The notes below the pieces were generated by a model. That model did not search any database and was not told the origin of the DNA. It saw only the letters and a program-made list of their open reading frames with translations. Shown one piece after another: positions 1 to 12,700 of a stretch of DNA of 64,000 nt. Location of the stretch: positions 17,320,764 to 17,384,763 of the forward strand of contig NC_092583.1 in assembly GCF_037975245.1 (NCBI RefSeq), written 5' to 3'. Made by a program: the position numbers and the translations under genes. The stretch comes from Apostichopus japonicus. Its lineage: Eukaryota; Echinodermata; Holothuroidea; Aspidochirotida; Stichopodidae. Numbering within the stretch: position 1 is the first letter of the stretch; each line of letters starts with the position of its first letter.

Positions 1-740
1 CCGTTGGTCAAAACGTCCCCGTTGGTCAAAACGTCCCCGTAAGTCAAAACGTCCCTGTCTATCACATTCATTCACAGTTGTGAATATATATTAATGTTAA
101 GTTATAATTTGGCTAAGTTATCGGCATACAAGTTGGATTACAGTCGCTAAATAAATCATGAAGGACTATATCGTTTAATTATATTTGGTATGAAAAAGGT
201 ATGCGCTATGTTTTTCAGTGAATTAACGAATTAAGGAAAACAAAAAATATGATACAAGAGGAATTAAAAAAGAATTTGGATGTGTATACTATACAATAGA
301 TATATCTATATAATATTTTAAATTGAGTGAAATCACTTATCGTTTATTTTTACGAAGTAAAATTTTGTCACGGGTACATGCCCCTGTTGATATTTGACAT
401 TTTGAATTATAGAATATATCGTTCGATTACCTTTAGTGTGGCAACGTTACATGTTTTACTAAAAAATTATACTCAAAAATGTTTCCGCCCTCATAACGGT
501 CAATTCCCACTCCTAAAAACTGTGTTTTCAACCTAAACTATACTTATCCTTACTCTTTGATTTAAACTAAAAACATCCACACTTGCATTCCAACTGATTA
601 TAAAAAGCGGGGACGTTTAGACACACGGGTACAATTTGACTGCGGGGACGTTTTGGTAAAAAGCGGGGACGTTTTGGTCTTAAAAATGCGGGGACGTTTT
701 GGTAAAGGGACGTTTTGGTAAAGGGACGTTTTGACTGGAT
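1..740. mobile_element. Foldback/MITE-like element with tandem-repeat inverted ends (left end cut by window edge)
   Basis: The first 57 bases hold three tandem copies of a unit containing CAAAACGTCCC. The stretch 608-735 holds six copies of the same motif in reverse complement (GGGACGTTT[TG]), so the two ends form inverted repeats made of short direct repeats, as in foldback elements. The roughly 550-bp interior is AT-rich with no convincing coding frame. The left boundary is outside the window, and no target-site duplication can be tested. It could instead be two oppositely oriented minisatellites, but the shared motif favours one element. Confidence 0.6.
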
Positions 741-2845
741 ACTTTTAGTTCTTACTTAGTCACCTGGCCTTTTCGGCAATTTCCCCCTCCCCCTACTTCG
801 GACCCGAACTTCGCATCCACACTTCCCCTCACCGCCGCCTCATAGGCTCAACCATAGATCAATGTTTTTGGCGTAATGTTTCGGAATGGTACGACTACGA
901 ATGTTATAATATGCTGACACTGAGGCCTAGAGTAGTACTAGTAGTATAGTCAGTATTGCGAAGTTCGCCATACTGCGAAGTTCGGGCACCCTAAGAAATA
1001 CACGATTTTCACCATGAAAACCTACAGGAAGAGCCAAATTTCACCAAAAAGTACGAAGCTACAGTTATTTTCTCTCCAAAATGACCCGTGTGCAAGAAAT
1101 TACTTACATATTTGTCAATAAAATGACGAAGATCTATGAAGTCTGTTATAATTACTGAAAGAGCAACAGCGCCACCAATTTTTACCAGCGCCACACTGTA
1201 GGTTGCGTGGCCGAAATTCGCAATACTCTAGCAAGAAATACCAGTTCCACAATCACGAAGAATCTTCTTGGAAAACAACGTGAAAACAGTTTGCAGGAAA
1301 GAAAGTTTGGCCGTGTATCGTACTATAACAAAATTCTCCCACCATATGAAGTATATTTTCTGGTGATTTAGACCAGAAGATTTAGTTTTGGGGTGTTTTA
1401 AGTCTTAAGTGGGCGAACTTCGAAGTCACCATCCTATAACTAATACAAAGTAGCAGTTACATTATAATTAACGTTAGGCCTAGTTTCACGACAAAATTTG
1501 AAGTATAAATTTTCATTGAAAGAAGCTAACTTGTTTGTTTCGTGATACAGCTTTTCCATTTTCTTCGAAGTAATGATGAATAACAGATGTTTCTTTTGGA
1601 AATTAATTGGCTAAATGATCGCATTCGTCAAGTCAGCTGTGCTATTGTCTGACATTTCTGTGACATCAATCAGCGCAGCGGTACACGTAACCTTTAGAGA
1701 CGAAAAGATAAGTAATGATGAAATCTGTTTAAAATTCGGATTGTAACTAACGTTTCATCTACTCAATTAAGAACAACAAGTTTTCTCACAGCATGTGATA
1801 GTGTTTATAATTGATTATTATTGTTAATTACATTCCTTAATATTACATTATGTTTTATAACATACTTTATGTTTTACCAATCTGATTAAATTATGGCACC
1901 TGACAATAGTTTTCTAATCGGATAGGAGCCAACACCCAGGCAAAAACAATTTGGACTGAATGTACCGTTCCATCTCAGCGATCAAAACATTGGCGGTCTG
2001 GTTAAACCTAAAATGAAATGCCACTGTATATATTGAGGTAGATATGTTTTTTGGTTTATAGTTTCTCGTCTTGATGCAAAGCCTCTTAAGTCGTAGTTTT
2101 TGAGCCAGAGGCTTGATGGTCGTAGCACCGTTGTAAATGTATGTAATCTAGCTTACAAGTACAACCTGGCACTAGGCTAGCCCTACTCTGTTGTTACTGT
2201 AGGCCTAACGTTACAACCTAGCCCTGGTTTTGTTTAGGCCTACTTTCTACTTATCCTAACATAGCCCCTTTTAGTTTTAGACAGCGAGTAGGTTGAATGT
2301 GGTTTGACAAATATGTCTACGCATGAATAATATTTGTGCATTTGAACTACTGTACTGTAGAATCAGTATAGGGACTTAACCTTACCTATTGTGTTTGTCC
2401 AGATAGGCTAAAAATAACTTTGTAACTACTACTAGTAACAGCTACTACTACTATACTAGCCAATTGCATATATCTTGTCTTAAACTTTAAGTAGGAAGTC
2501 TGGGAACTCTATACCAATAGTTAATAACTTAATCAAAGATGCAAAGGCAGATTAAAATTGATAAATGTTTTCACAGGCAACTTTCTTGAATTTAAGGTTA
2601 ATTTAAAAAAAAATCTATCATGTTGTTTTATCTTAAAATAATCTTTGTCAATATGTTATCAAGTTTAACATTCAGGCATGGAAGCACATATCTGAAATGC
2701 AGTGAGACTTGGGTGGAAGATGGTAGGGTAGGGGGGGGGGGGTGGTGGTGTTGGGGGACCAAAACTTACAAAGTATTAGAGGGCTGCAATATGTATTTCT
2801 TGTTTGTCAGTTAAGGTGACTGTTGACTTCTATTCTCTTTCTCAG
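741..2845. other. Non-coding region upstream of the zinc-finger gene
   Basis: No supported coding exon was found. The stretch 800-990 repeats GCGAAGTTCG/CGAACTTCGC in both orientations (about 805, 958, 974), which could fold into small hairpins. A poly(G) tract lies near 2731. Promoter and first non-coding exon(s) of the zinc-finger gene probably lie here or further left, but I could not place a transcription start. Confidence 0.4.
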
Positions 2846-2888
2846 GTACTCAAAGTGAAGGTACCATACCAAGATACCTTAACACAAA
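2846..2888 (+). other. Probable 5' UTR part of the zinc-finger coding exon (3' splice site at 2844-2845)
   Basis: A strong polypyrimidine tract followed by CAG ends at 2845, only 43 bases before the ATG at 2889. This suggests that the coding exon is preceded by a spliced non-coding leader exon. The upstream donor was not identified, so the acceptor rests on consensus alone. Confidence 0.5.
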
Positions 2889-4670
2889 ATGGAATCAAAT
2901 GCTAAGAAGATAGAAGAAGCAAATTCTTCTTTTCTTGTGGTCAAGTCTGGTGTCGATATCATGAAAGATGCAATCTTCCAAGAGATAGTAACATGTGTGG
3001 AAAGCAATGGGATTATTTTAGCATTACTAGAAGGTAGCAAAGAAGAGACTGTATTACAGCAAATCGTGGATACCTTGCACAAAGTTCGGGTGCTTGGTTT
3101 GACACACGATGCGTGCAGGATATTGGTGTCACATGATCAGATGGCCACCAATGAGGAAAAACAGGCATCCTCTATGAAACGTGACACAGAAACGACGAAC
3201 TTGATGGCCCCTTCTACTGCCGATAGGAGCCAACAAAACATTTCATCACACATTACTTTAGAAGAGGGAGTAAGAAATGCTTTATTTGGAGAGATTGTGC
3301 AATCTATTGCTAAGAATGAGTGCTCCCTAATCATGGCTACTGGTTTAAAATCAGACGAGACACTGCAAACTGCTCTGGAGGTTCTTGGTAATGCATGCAT
3401 TATTTATCTAGCACCAGATGCTTGTGAGGTGTTGTTAGTTAATAGACTAAAACCGAGCAAAAAGAAGTCAACGAGTCGATCAAGATCGGCTGGAAAATCT
3501 CTTGCACAGGAGAAGACATGTCACATATGCCAAAAACAGTTTAGCAAGAGAAGTGGCTTGCTCACACACCAAAAAGCATTCCATGATAAATTCCTCCCTC
3601 ATAAGTGTGATTTATGCAATAAAGCATTTGTGTATCCCAAGGAACTCAGGATGCATAAGTTATCACACACTGGAGAACGGCCTTATCACTGCGACATCTG
3701 TAATAAAGGTTTCATTGCTCGCAAAGATGTACAGAGACACCAGCCAGTGCACACGGGTGAAAGAGCTTTCGTCTGTCAGATTTGCAAAGCAACATTTGCC
3801 CATAAAGCCAACTTGGATCGCCACGTTAAGAGCAAACATGAGGGTAGGAGGCCATATGTTTGTTCATTATGTGTAGATAAAAAGTACTGCGATAGAGGTG
3901 GTTTACGTAAACATCTAGCGTCAGTCCACAGAATATTTGATGTTCCGAGGAAGAAGGTCGTTCACAGAATGATCCCCTCGGAGGAAATTGTGAGAGACTC
4001 GCTCAGAATCAGTCATTTGCAAAGTCTGGGTGAAAACTATGACATGGGCCAAACTACAGATTTAATCCACACTGAGGCCTTTACAACAAACCATAATGTA
4101 GCTCTAACAGGAGAGACGGTCATTCTGGGAGAACTTGATGTGTCAGCAGCAACAGTGGTAGAGGAGGCGTCCAAAAATTTATCAACCTCCTCTGACCATG
4201 TCAATCCAGACTCTGCAGTCCACATTCTTAGTGACACTCATATTGTTGAGAGTGCTTCCAAAATTCTGCAGCAGTTGAGCCAGAACATAGCAGAGTTGAG
4301 TGAAAACCAATCTGCTCACCAAACTTTGCAACTTAGACTAAATGACTCTGGAGGACAAAACATTCCAGGTAAACCCAATATGGCTCCTACCATGGTAAAA
4401 ACCAGTGGAGAACTGTTGACAACCCAAACAATAACGGAGCAGTCCGATGAAGCTCTCATCAACATAGCATTCACTGATCCCAAATTCAGTGTCGAAACAT
4501 CCTCAAAGGACTCTGAAATAAATCTACTCACTGGAAACTGGAAATCTTCTACAAATTCCCTCAGTGAAGAAGATAGGAATACGTCAGAAACAAATGTTAA
4601 TACTGAACAATTGAACAAGTTAGAGGACATACAGACAGCGCTGCAAATTGTTGAGAGTCCGTCATCTTAA
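2889..4670 (+). CDS. C2H2 zinc-finger protein, five fingers, duplicated N-terminal module
   Basis: Single uninterrupted frame of 593 residues. Five C2H2 fingers occupy about residues 211-347: CHIC...H-x4-H, CDLC...HKLSH, CDIC...HQPVH, CQIC...H-x4-H and a divergent CSLC...H. Krueppel-type linkers HTGERPY and HTGERAF join fingers 2-3 and 3-4. Before them, residues 25-85 and 128-187 align with each other (shared A-I/L-F-x-E-I-V near the start and a D-A-C near the end), so the N-terminus carries two copies of a predicted helical module of about 60 residues that I do not recognise. The C-terminal 245 residues are polar, Ser/Thr-rich and probably disordered. The likely role is nuclear sequence-specific DNA binding; target and orthologue are unknown. 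The ATG is the first in frame after the probable splice acceptor. It is convergent with AP4B1. Confidence 0.93.
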   Translation: MESNAKKIEEANSSFLVVKSGVDIMKDAIFQEIVTCVESNGIILALLEGSKEETVLQQIVDTLHKVRVLGLTHDACRILVSHDQMATNEEKQASSMKRDTETTNLMAPSTADRSQQNISSHITLEEGVRNALFGEIVQSIAKNECSLIMATGLKSDETLQTALEVLGNACIIYLAPDACEVLLVNRLKPSKKKSTSRSRSAGKSLAQEKTCHICQKQFSKRSGLLTHQKAFHDKFLPHKCDLCNKAFVYPKELRMHKLSHTGERPYHCDICNKGFIARKDVQRHQPVHTGERAFVCQICKATFAHKANLDRHVKSKHEGRRPYVCSLCVDKKYCDRGGLRKHLASVHRIFDVPRKKVVHRMIPSEEIVRDSLRISHLQSLGENYDMGQTTDLIHTEAFTTNHNVALTGETVILGELDVSAATVVEEASKNLSTSSDHVNPDSAVHILSDTHIVESASKILQQLSQNIAELSENQSAHQTLQLRLNDSGGQNIPGKPNMAPTMVKTSGELLTTQTITEQSDEALINIAFTDPKFSVETSSKDSEINLLTGNWKSSTNSLSEEDRNTSETNVNTEQLNKLEDIQTALQIVESPSS

Positions 4671-6638
4671 ATTAGCAATCAAGATTGACATGTAAAGTCT
4701 CCCTGATGGCTCCCTAGAATGATGACCCTTTTATAGGAACAATGTCATTTTTGCAGTTTGGGAGTTTGCAAATGAGAACCATGTGCTGTTCTTTGCATCC
4801 TTCTTTGACAATTCTTCACATAAAAAAATCTCCATTTTTCAATAAAAGGTACTACTTCTGTTCATAAGCTATTTACATTTTGCATTCCACTTCCAGTACA
4901 GTAACATGAGGTTACACAATATCTTACATAGGAATTGACCAATGTTATAATAAATACTGAATTGTGGGTCATTCAGATTGTGTATTCATGAAGGTGCTCA
5001 TTATAATTAATGTCCCATGGCTCTCTTGATGGTCAGAAAATTGAGGTCAAGGGTCAGATGTGATCACATTCTGTTTGTTTCATTGAAAAGTTTTCAAAGA
5101 GCTCCTTGAACTGCAGAAATGACTTGCTCTTGACTACGTCATCAGGAATCATTTCTGGGTAAAATTATAAACTGCAATTTACGACTTGTGCTTCAGCCTT
5201 TTAACTGAAACAAAATAGTTTTAAATATGTAACGTTTAAGGTATTTGTCTGATGTAGACTAGGATCACTTTAACTTGTCAAAATTCAAAAAGAAATTTTA
5301 CCTATCATAGGACAAAGGCTATGTAACTACAAATCAAATAAACAAGACTTTCTGTGTAATGGTAATGCTCACAGCATTTTAAGTGAATATTAATATGTAA
5401 TATGTCACATACATGTAGTGCTAGTATGTACTACTTTATTTGCTATTGCTAGTTGATCAATGTTGCGATACTATTTCACGGTAAATATACCATACCATAG
5501 CAACATTGTTCACCTTGACTAATCAAGGGCCTATTCAAGAAATGAGCTAAGTATGAAACATTCATCAATATGCTATTTGAATGGCATGAATACTAACCTA
5601 AACAGTATGTTGTGCAACAAACTGAGTAAAGCAGAGAGAAGCAATTTTGATGAATTACTCGCTTATTAACAATATAATAATGTAGGAGGCCGCCTTAGTT
5701 TGATCAGTTGCATTGTTACTTTGAATAATAAAATTGGGAAGTTTTGCAAAAATACTGACCAACTAAGAAAATATGCTTTGTCACATCCATTAGGTTTATT
5801 CTGCTTAGCTATCTTTCAATTATAAATGTGTTGCTGGTTAATAAATGAAATAAAAAATCAAATAACCTGTGTCAGTATTATTTAATTATTTCCTTTAATT
5901 ATTACTTCAAGTAATGAAAAACTTCATGGTCTCTTTTGTAGTATAAAAATTAAAATTCATGAAATGAAGAATGAAATTTGCAATGTTTAGGTGGTATAAT
6001 TTATTCAATTTGTATAAGAGTTTAAAGGATGAGACAACAATATCTTAAACTTTGTGTATCTTAAAAACTTTTGTTGTCATGTAAACTGATTTCTCCATAA
6101 ATACTGGCTAAGTAAATAAAGTGAGCAGAAGGACACAAAACTGGTTAAAAATGAGAATTTAAGGCCATATAACTTTAATTTCACATGATGGTCACTCAAT
6201 GCTTAACTTTACCTATCCAGTTTACAGTCTGTCTCAAGCATTTTATCGTCTAAGATAACACTCCTCAAATTTAAAATGCCAAGTTTAAATCTCAATATTC
6301 AGAGACTTCAAATTTAACACTCCTCAATATCTGTAAATATTAAGATATTGGTTGGACCTGACCTTTAGCTATTTTAGCAGGGCCATCATTAATACCGACG
6401 TACATTTCTGGTCACTTCTTTGCAGTCGTAGTGCCGTTACAGAGGTCTGCCCTCTATCACATAGGGCAACATGGGTCTTCTTTTCTATTTTGAATTCTTT
6501 TGCTTTATATGAATAAATAACCATGTTTGAAGTGTGATAACTGGCTTCAAAGTCACTGCTCAGCAGTATAATATGGCTTCAAATATCCCTTCAAGTTCAA
6601 CAAAAATGATCACTTGTTCAGCCCTGCAACTTGGCACA
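4671..6638. other. 3' flank between two convergent genes
   Basis: The start is presumably the zinc-finger 3' UTR: AATAAA occurs at 4841-4846, 171 bases after the stop codon, and further candidates are near 4949 and 5724. The right part presumably contains the AP4B1 3' UTR on the minus strand. No coding frame or recognisable repeat was seen. Confidence 0.5.
4841..4846 (+). other. Candidate poly(A) signal AATAAA of the zinc-finger gene
   Basis: First exact AATAAA downstream of the stop at 4670 on the coding strand. The motif is common in AT-rich DNA, so its use needs transcript data. Confidence 0.45.
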
Positions 6639-6797
6639 TCATTTTCCTATTCGTGAAATAACTTCTTGTAAAAATCCTTGAAATTCTCTTCTGGCAAATG
6701 AATTGTCTGTGGTGCATTTCATGGTTATTTCTGCACTAACATCATCTTCACTGTTTAACACTACCTCCAATAGAAAGACAGCTTCAGTATTGTTATC
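6639..6797 (-). CDS. AP4B1: AP4B1 exon 17 (terminal coding exon)
   Basis: Begins after a TTTTACAG acceptor and encodes residues 731-782, ending SRIGK then TGA at 6641-6639. The pattern NNTEAVFLLEVVL and the final FQGFLQEVIS correspond to the last strands and helix of the vertebrate AP-4 beta appendage. Confidence 0.88.
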   Translation of the reverse strand, partial: DNNTEAVFLLEVVLNSEDDVSAEITMKCTTDNSFARREFQGFLQEVISRIGK

Positions 6798-9700
6798 CTG
6801 TAAAATAAAAACAGATAAACAAATAAAACCAGACAGATAGCTAGATAAATAAATAAATGGATGGATGAATGAACAAATGACTAAACTTCAACTCAATGTC
6901 ATTGTGTCAATTTTAAATTGTGAAAGCTTTCCTTGTTGGGGGCACTCATTTGCCAGACAATCTTTTATTTGTAAATTCTGTTACCCATGCTGTTCGATTG
7001 GTGTGAGTTCATGACAAATGCAAAAGGTTTCCCAAAGTCTCCCAAAACAAATCCAATAAACAAGTCACTGACTGCTTACTCGATCAGGAAACCAACAATA
7101 ACGACTTCAGTATTTAGTGAAATTGAATGAATTCTGTCAAATTTGAAATTTCAACAGCTTCTATAACACAGTTCAAATGTAGAACTACACTTTTCCTGCA
7201 AACTATACAGTGATACTGATTTTTCTGGTATTTGCATAAACTAACAAAACTACATAAACAGAGAGAGCTGATAAAGTCACTACAAACCTTTGCAAACAAG
7301 AAAGCCCTCCATGGAAAGGTGCCTTCAGGTGTTGATGCCATTGTGCTGATGCCTTCAGTCTCCAGAGCATCAAGAAGAGCTGTGATTTGTAGGTTTGTTG
7401 TGAATGATTTCAATTCACTGAAAGAAAGGCACATCATAGTATGTAACTCAGAAATTTAGCACAAGAAATATCACAAAAGACAACAAACTGATGACCTGCA
7501 GTAGAAAGGCCTGCTAGTAGAGGGAAGGGGAGGGGATGAGAGGGGGGTCTATAACATTTAGGGGTTTGTCCAAGCACTCCAATTATGAGGTGAAACAACA
7601 TGACAACATATATAATGTACTACACCACTAGAGTACCCCACCTCTTCCTCCAATGGTCTCCCTCCAGTCAGAAAACTTGTGTCCACTTTAACTTATATTC
7701 TGAGTAATCTCTCACAATTAAACAAAACCCAAAATGATTTATAAGAAAGGAAATGACCACCGAAGAGGACTTTTTATACCCTAACAAAACTGTGGATAGT
7801 TGCTTTTAAAATATCCATGGTGTAAACATCATATTCATACAGTACAACAAGTTAAATCTTAGTGTCCCACGAGTTATAAGAGATACAAATACGGCGACCT
7901 ATGTCAAGTGACTTACATTGCCTGTAGTGTGGTCCACTTTGATTCAAATTCCTCAGGTGACACAGAAAATGACTTGTCTAATTCTATACTACTGCCCTCA
8001 TCTTCTGCCCTTTGTTCAGTTGTCTCTTCTTCAGCTGGTTGGTTGGCAACGGAAGACAGTGGTACTCTCAATGTTTCCAAGGATTCTCTAGTTTCTTCCA
8101 GTTCATTTGAAAGATCATTAAGAGGACTTTCACCTTTGACCTCTCCATCTTGTGTTACTGCTGTTATATCGATGAGCTGACCTTCTACTGGTGATGACGG
8201 TGTTTCAGTCATGTCACTTTGAGTTATGTGATCTTGTAGGACTTCATCATCTTGTATCGTCCATTTCTTCTTTGAATCTGTTTAGGAATGAAGATTGTAC
8301 TGCTCAGTATGTACTGCTCAGTTCCAAAATTTGGAAGTACCTGATTTGTCTGCAGGGGATCGGTGGTGGCACAACAGGTTACCTGGACTACAACATACAA
8401 TTAATATGCTCCACTCAAAAGACTTAGATTTTAATCATCTCCAGACAATGTCAGTACAAAAATAAAGGAAATCACAGATATGGCTACATCTAAACAAAGA
8501 CAATTTTACATGTCCTCCATGTATGCATCAACAATCATTGTGTGATGTGTACGTGCTTATCCAACTGAAATCTATACATGAGTAGGGAAAGAGCATACCC
8601 CTGTCTGTGAGTTGGTTGTAAGGATGGACTGAGGACATCTGTGTATGCAAACCACACAACTCACTCATACCCCTGTCTGTGAGTTGGTTGTAAGGATGGA
8701 CCGAGGATGTCTGTGTATGCCAACCACACAGCTCTCTCAAACCCCTGTCTGTGAGTTGGTTGTAAGGATGGACTTACGACGTCTGTGTATGCCAACCACA
8801 CAACTCCCTCATACCCCTGTCTGTGTGTTGGTTGTAAGGATGGACTGAGGACATCTGTGTATGCCAACCACACAACTCCCTCATACCCCTGTCTGTGAGT
8901 TGGTTGTAAGGATGGACTGAGGACGTCTGTGTATGCCAACCACACAACTCCCTCATACCCCTGTCTGTGAGTTGGTTGTAAGGATGGACTGAGGACGTTT
9001 GTGTATGCCAACCACACAGTACCCTCATACCCCTGTCTGTGAGTCGGTTGTAAGGATGGACTGAGGACATCTGTGTATGCCAACCACACAGCTCTCTCAA
9101 ACCCCTGTCTGTGAGTTGGTTGTAAGGATGGACTTAGGACGTCTGTGTATGCCAACCACACAACTCCCTCATACCCCTGTCTGTGTGTTGGTTGTAAGGA
9201 TGGACTGAGGACATCTGTGTATGCCAACCACACAACTCCCTCATACCCCTGTCTGTGAGTTGGTTGTAAGGATGGAATGAGGACGTCTGTGTATGCAAAC
9301 CACACAACTCCCTCATACCCCTGTCTGTGAGTTGGTTGTAAGGATGGACTGAGGACGTTTGTGTATGCCAACCACACAGTACCCTCATACCCCTGTCTGT
9401 GAGTCAGTTGTAAGGATGGACTGAGGACATCTGTGTATGCCAACCACACAACTCCCTCATAACCCTGTCTGTGAGTTGGTTGTAAGGATGGACTGAGGAC
9501 GTTTGTGTATGCCAACCACACAGTACCCTCATACCCCTGTCTGTGAGTTGGTTTTAAGGATGGACTGAGGACATCTGTGTATGCCAACCACACAACTCCC
9601 TCTGACAACCATCTTACATCACAACAATAGCCTGACCTGTAGTTTTACCTCAATATTTCTCCAGGCTAGATTATTGACAAAGGTTTATTTAATATAGTAA

Positions 9701-12700
9701 TGGTAATATAACTCACTGACAAATAGTTTCACAGAGTTGAGAATTGGTGGTGAACTTTTCTCTGATATAATTTCATATGATTGGTCGATTTGAGTTCTTG
9801 CTGAGAAAATAACTTCTTTGGCCTTCAAAAGAAAGAAAATAAAACAATGCCATCTTCAAATTAAGGTTAAATCTGCAGTATAAGTACCATATCAAGGCCC
9901 TTAGTTGGCTGTTTAATGCATTCTAAGAACAGGAATTTGATTTCTCTATTAATTGCATATAATTAACAGCAAAGTTGGTGTTACTTTCAATTGCTTAACA
10001 AATAACCTCTGACATAAAGACAGATAGATCTTGTGATGATCTGATAATAAAGTTTAAGTTTAAATAATTTGGAGTCATCAGTGAGTCTAAAAACGAGTCA
10101 AAATTATCAGTTTTCTTTGGTTAGGGGTTAGGGTTAGGGTTAGTTTTATCAGTTTTCTTTCATATACAGAGCACGAATTTATTAATATTTTAAAATCCTT
10201 ACCATATTTACATCTTCACTCAAAAGTCGGTAGTATATTTGGCCCTTGTCTCTTAAATGCAAATCATCTTGACTTTCTGTTCGAGAATTTGAAAATGAAA
10301 GAAAATGAAAATAAATCACTTTACATGCAAAACTACAAGACTGTTTACAATATCACATTCCATGAATCATGACAAGGTGTTAACAGTCTGAAATACAAGA
10401 TACCATCGTGGGCCTATGAAGCATAGAAACGAAAAGGAAAATGTTTAAAGATATCCAATCGTATGGTAACCCGGTACTTAGAGCACTCACCTACACAAAA
10501 CTCCAGAAGTTTTCCCAGCATATCTTGGCATTCAGCTGGTCTGGAGAAGAACAGCTTGGTGGTAGCAGTCAGAAGATTGCTCAGGATAAGAGGGCGCTGA
10601 ATATCCTCCAGATTATCAATCATCGACTCCAGCAGATATGGAGCATCGGGGAGATTCTGAAAAAATAAAGTATTTTGTGAGCTGTCTGCATAACTGCACC
10701 TTAGAGCAAGCTTTAAACACAAACATTGGCAGACTAAGCCATCAGAGAATGTGGAATTTTAAAGTTAATCCAAATAGCAAAGTTTGTTTAATGACCAATG
10801 CTAGGTATGACATATGGATCTTACTTTATATGAAGAGGTTTCCCTTCGGGACAAAACCCAAGGATAATTGTAGTTGCCAGACAACACATTAGTTCATCTC
10901 AAACCACTGACAACTCAGCAAAGCTCAGTTTAAATATCCAGCCAGTTTTGACAATTCTGTATGCTTTAATAGTACCACTCCATAGAGCAATTTTTTGTCA
11001 CACTTTTAACTAATAATAGAAACAATTGTAAACCTTTATTTATGAGAAACAGGATGCTGATATTGCCAATATTCTAACTACAAGTGCTGCTTAGAAGCAG
11101 AACTGAAAATGACATATAGAAATTTTGTTATCCCAACTGGGTGATACATCTTAATGTTTCACTGACGAGCAAAAGCATTTGTGTGTTTAAAAGAACATTA
11201 GCAATCTCAACAGTAAATGAGTAGAAAGTGTATAAAACCCAAACTGATTTTACATGGCTGTAATTTGACATTCCCACAATCATAATGAAGCCACTTATTA
11301 TTACTTTCATGCTTTCATGCTTTGCCTGATCAACTGAGCTATATGGTATTTCAGATAACATATTCTAACATCAAACTTATTATACTTCAACATCCAAACT
11401 GGTCAATTGTGACACAGAATGAAATAAACCAACAAGTCATGTTTGGAGTGTGCACGATATTTACCAGAGCATGTCCAAAGTGACCACTTACCTTTCCGTG
11501 TTCTCCTATGATCCATAACATAGCTATCTTCCCCCTCTGATCCTCCACCCTTGACCACAGCGATGGGATCGCCTCAAAAACATCTGAGATGAATTGTTCA
11601 AATGGCTCCGAATCTAATAAGTCTGCAAAAGAAGAAATCTTTGCAGCTCAATATTTATTTTGAAAAAAAAGAGATTAAACAGATTTCTGAAGGGCAAACC
11701 TCACATTGTGTTGTGCATTTTCATTGCACTGTGGCCATTTTAGCATATCCAGCAAGTCTGGAATCACTCATTATTTAGTCCCTAAATCAGGTACTTTAGC
11801 ACTTTCAGGGCTACTCTGAGACAGAAACAAGTCATGCATGTTTGGTTCATTAACACCTCACAATAATCTACTCTCAGGAGGTGATATAGCCCACCATGCA
11901 TAGGCGTAGGAGGCAGGGGGGCTTGGGGGCTGCAGCCACCCCCCAACCAAATATTTTTGTGAAAATTTGGCAATATGCTGAGAATTTTTCGGGCACTGAA
12001 AGAAAAATAAATTGCAATGATGTAGCTAAAGGAAATCAATAATTTAAAAAAAATTATTAGAAGCATAGTAGTGGTCTGATAAAAAACATCCCCCAACTGA
12101 ACCATTTCCCTGAACTGCTGATGGGACATGGTGCCATGGCCTCACCCCATCCCCCTTTGGGCATGCCACATTACACCCCACCATGTCAATACTCTAATGG
12201 TGTTTCTGTGCAAGTGTTGAAGCATGACCAGGTTACCTTTGAGGGCACTGAGTGCACAGCCGGCCACTCGATCCACCTCCAATAAATAGAGTAATATTTT
12301 GATAGCTGGCGTAGAATACTTCTCTTTCTTGGTTGCTATGGCAGAAACTGCTGAAATGGCTTTATCTGACACTTCAGGTGAAAGGTCAAGACAATGGGAA
12401 CTGTAATAATAATTTTAAGAAATGTCACGGTGTAAAATGGCAGCACTAATCTAGGAAATAATGAAACTATCAAGTTTAACAAATAGGTATGCTGCTACCA
12501 CCGGAGAAGATAATATAACTTAACAAAGAAACAGAAAAGGCTGTTTACCTTAAATATTAAATTAATCTCTAATCATACTTAAAGGCATTACTTTCATTAC
12601 TACCGTTGGATATGATAAGTTCTCTGTGTGAAGCTGACAATGCCTTTAATAAGTTTATTCATCCGTTTGGAGATTTTTCAAGGTTACTTTGCCTCACAGT

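Noticed and set aside
3502-3876. 124-codon frame inside the zinc-finger region
   Set aside because: Out-of-frame shadow of the true 593-residue coding sequence, which shows intact C2H2 spacing.
8661-9608. 315-codon open frame on the minus strand
   Set aside because: It is the 72-bp minisatellite, whose unit length is divisible by three; other frames are equally open. It lies in an AP4B1 intron.
10119-10143. TTAGGG repeats as a chromosome end
   Set aside because: Only about four units, and AP4B1 exons continue on both sides.
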